NCBI RefSeq assembly: GCF_000214175.1
Contig: NC_015564.1
Span: 1,116,001-1,180,000, forward strand
Reading direction: 5' to 3'
DNA from: Hoyosella subflava DQS3-9A1
Lineage (GTDB): Bacteria > Actinomycetota > Actinomycetes > Mycobacteriales > Mycobacteriaceae
Length of the DNA stretch: 64,000 nt
Made by a program: the position numbers and the translations under genes. Position 1 is the stretch's first letter, and each line of letters begins with the position of its first letter. A model generated the notes under the pieces. That model saw only the letters and a program-made list of their open reading frames with translations. It was not told the DNA's origin and did not search any database. Shown piece after piece: positions 63,874 through 64,000 of this stretch.

Positions 63874-64000
63874 TTGGACCGTTCCATGCCCGCCGCCCGC
63901 CCGATATTCTCGAGCCCCGCGGATGTCACTGATCGACTCGCTGAGACCGGCTACCTTGCCGACACCGCGACCGCGACCGCAGTCTTTCTCGCCGACAGGC
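63874..64000 (+). CDS. MoxR-type AAA ATPase, 3'-truncated by the window edge
   Basis: Only about 42 codons are visible. From TTG 63874 (GAAAGGA lies upstream) or ATG 63886 the frame reads SSPADVTDRLAETGYLADTA and then TATAVFLADR before the window ends. This matches the N-terminus of the MoxR-like ATPase found after proA in M. tuberculosis (Rv2426c), just before the Walker A loop. The nucleotide-binding part lies outside, so the family call rests on the short N-terminus and on gene order. Confidence 0.7.
   Translation, partial: MDRSMPAARPIFSSPADVTDRLAETGYLADTATATAVFLADR

Overview
The window is chromosomal DNA of a high-GC, mycolic-acid-type actinobacterium (order Mycobacteriales; a Hoyosella/Rhodococcus/Dietzia-like genus is plausible, but the genus cannot be fixed from the sequence alone). 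The pointers are: the gene order DsbA-like nitroreductase - rpiB - nei - tig - clpP1 - clpP2 - clpX and later valS - folC - DUF4233 - ndk - rne - rplU - rpmA - obg - proB - rbsK - proA - MoxR ATPase, which follows the Mycobacterium tuberculosis Rv2466c-to-Rv2426c segment as I remember it; a wax ester synthase/diacylglycerol acyltransferase; a PknK-type kinase; GTG/TTG starts and ATGA/GTGA overlaps; and a short PorH-like peptide. No insertion sequence, integrase, phage gene or CRISPR array was seen.

Layout. (1) 1-14.8 kb: a 5'-truncated SGNH esterase, thiol/redox and DNA-repair genes, a divergent pair of membrane-associated proteins, tRNA-Gly and tRNA-Pro, trigger factor with the Clp protease genes, aroQ, and an unusual single reading frame joining MobA to an S9 peptidase, closed by a strong intrinsic terminator. 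(2) 14.9-21.9 kb: a peptide/nickel-type ABC importer operon behind a Zur-like operator, a FecB-like siderophore-binding lipoprotein and a TetR regulator. (3) 21.9-30.9 kb: lipid and hydrolase genes (WS/DGAT, two esterase/lipases, a choloylglycine-hydrolase-family amidase), a HerA-like ATPase, a pirin and a DUF2252 protein. (4) 30.9-38.3 kb: a tightly coupled six-gene operon (fold-III PLP decarboxylase, SbnA-like enzyme fused to a rhodanese, class V aminotransferase with a desulfurase-type cysteine, ATP-grasp ligase, MFS exporter, methyltransferase) behind a second Zur-like operator almost identical to the first. (5) 38.4-43.5 kb: a monoacylglycerol lipase, PknK, a small membrane protein and a PorH-like peptide. 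(6) 43.8-56 kb: the conserved valS-to-proB block. (7) 56-61.5 kb: an arsenic-resistance cassette, a SIR2 deacetylase and the ectABC ectoine genes. (8) 61.6-64 kb: rbsK, proA and the start of a MoxR-type ATPase.

The most interesting hypothesis is that regions 2 and 4 form one metal-acquisition system. Region 4 would build and export a small non-NRPS metallophore, possibly sulfur-containing; region 2 would import the metal complex; both would be repressed by a Fur-family zinc regulator (Zur) through the shared site TGAAAACGATT(G/A)TC(G/A). The enzyme families and operator similarity are visible in the sequence. The product, the metal and the regulator are inference.
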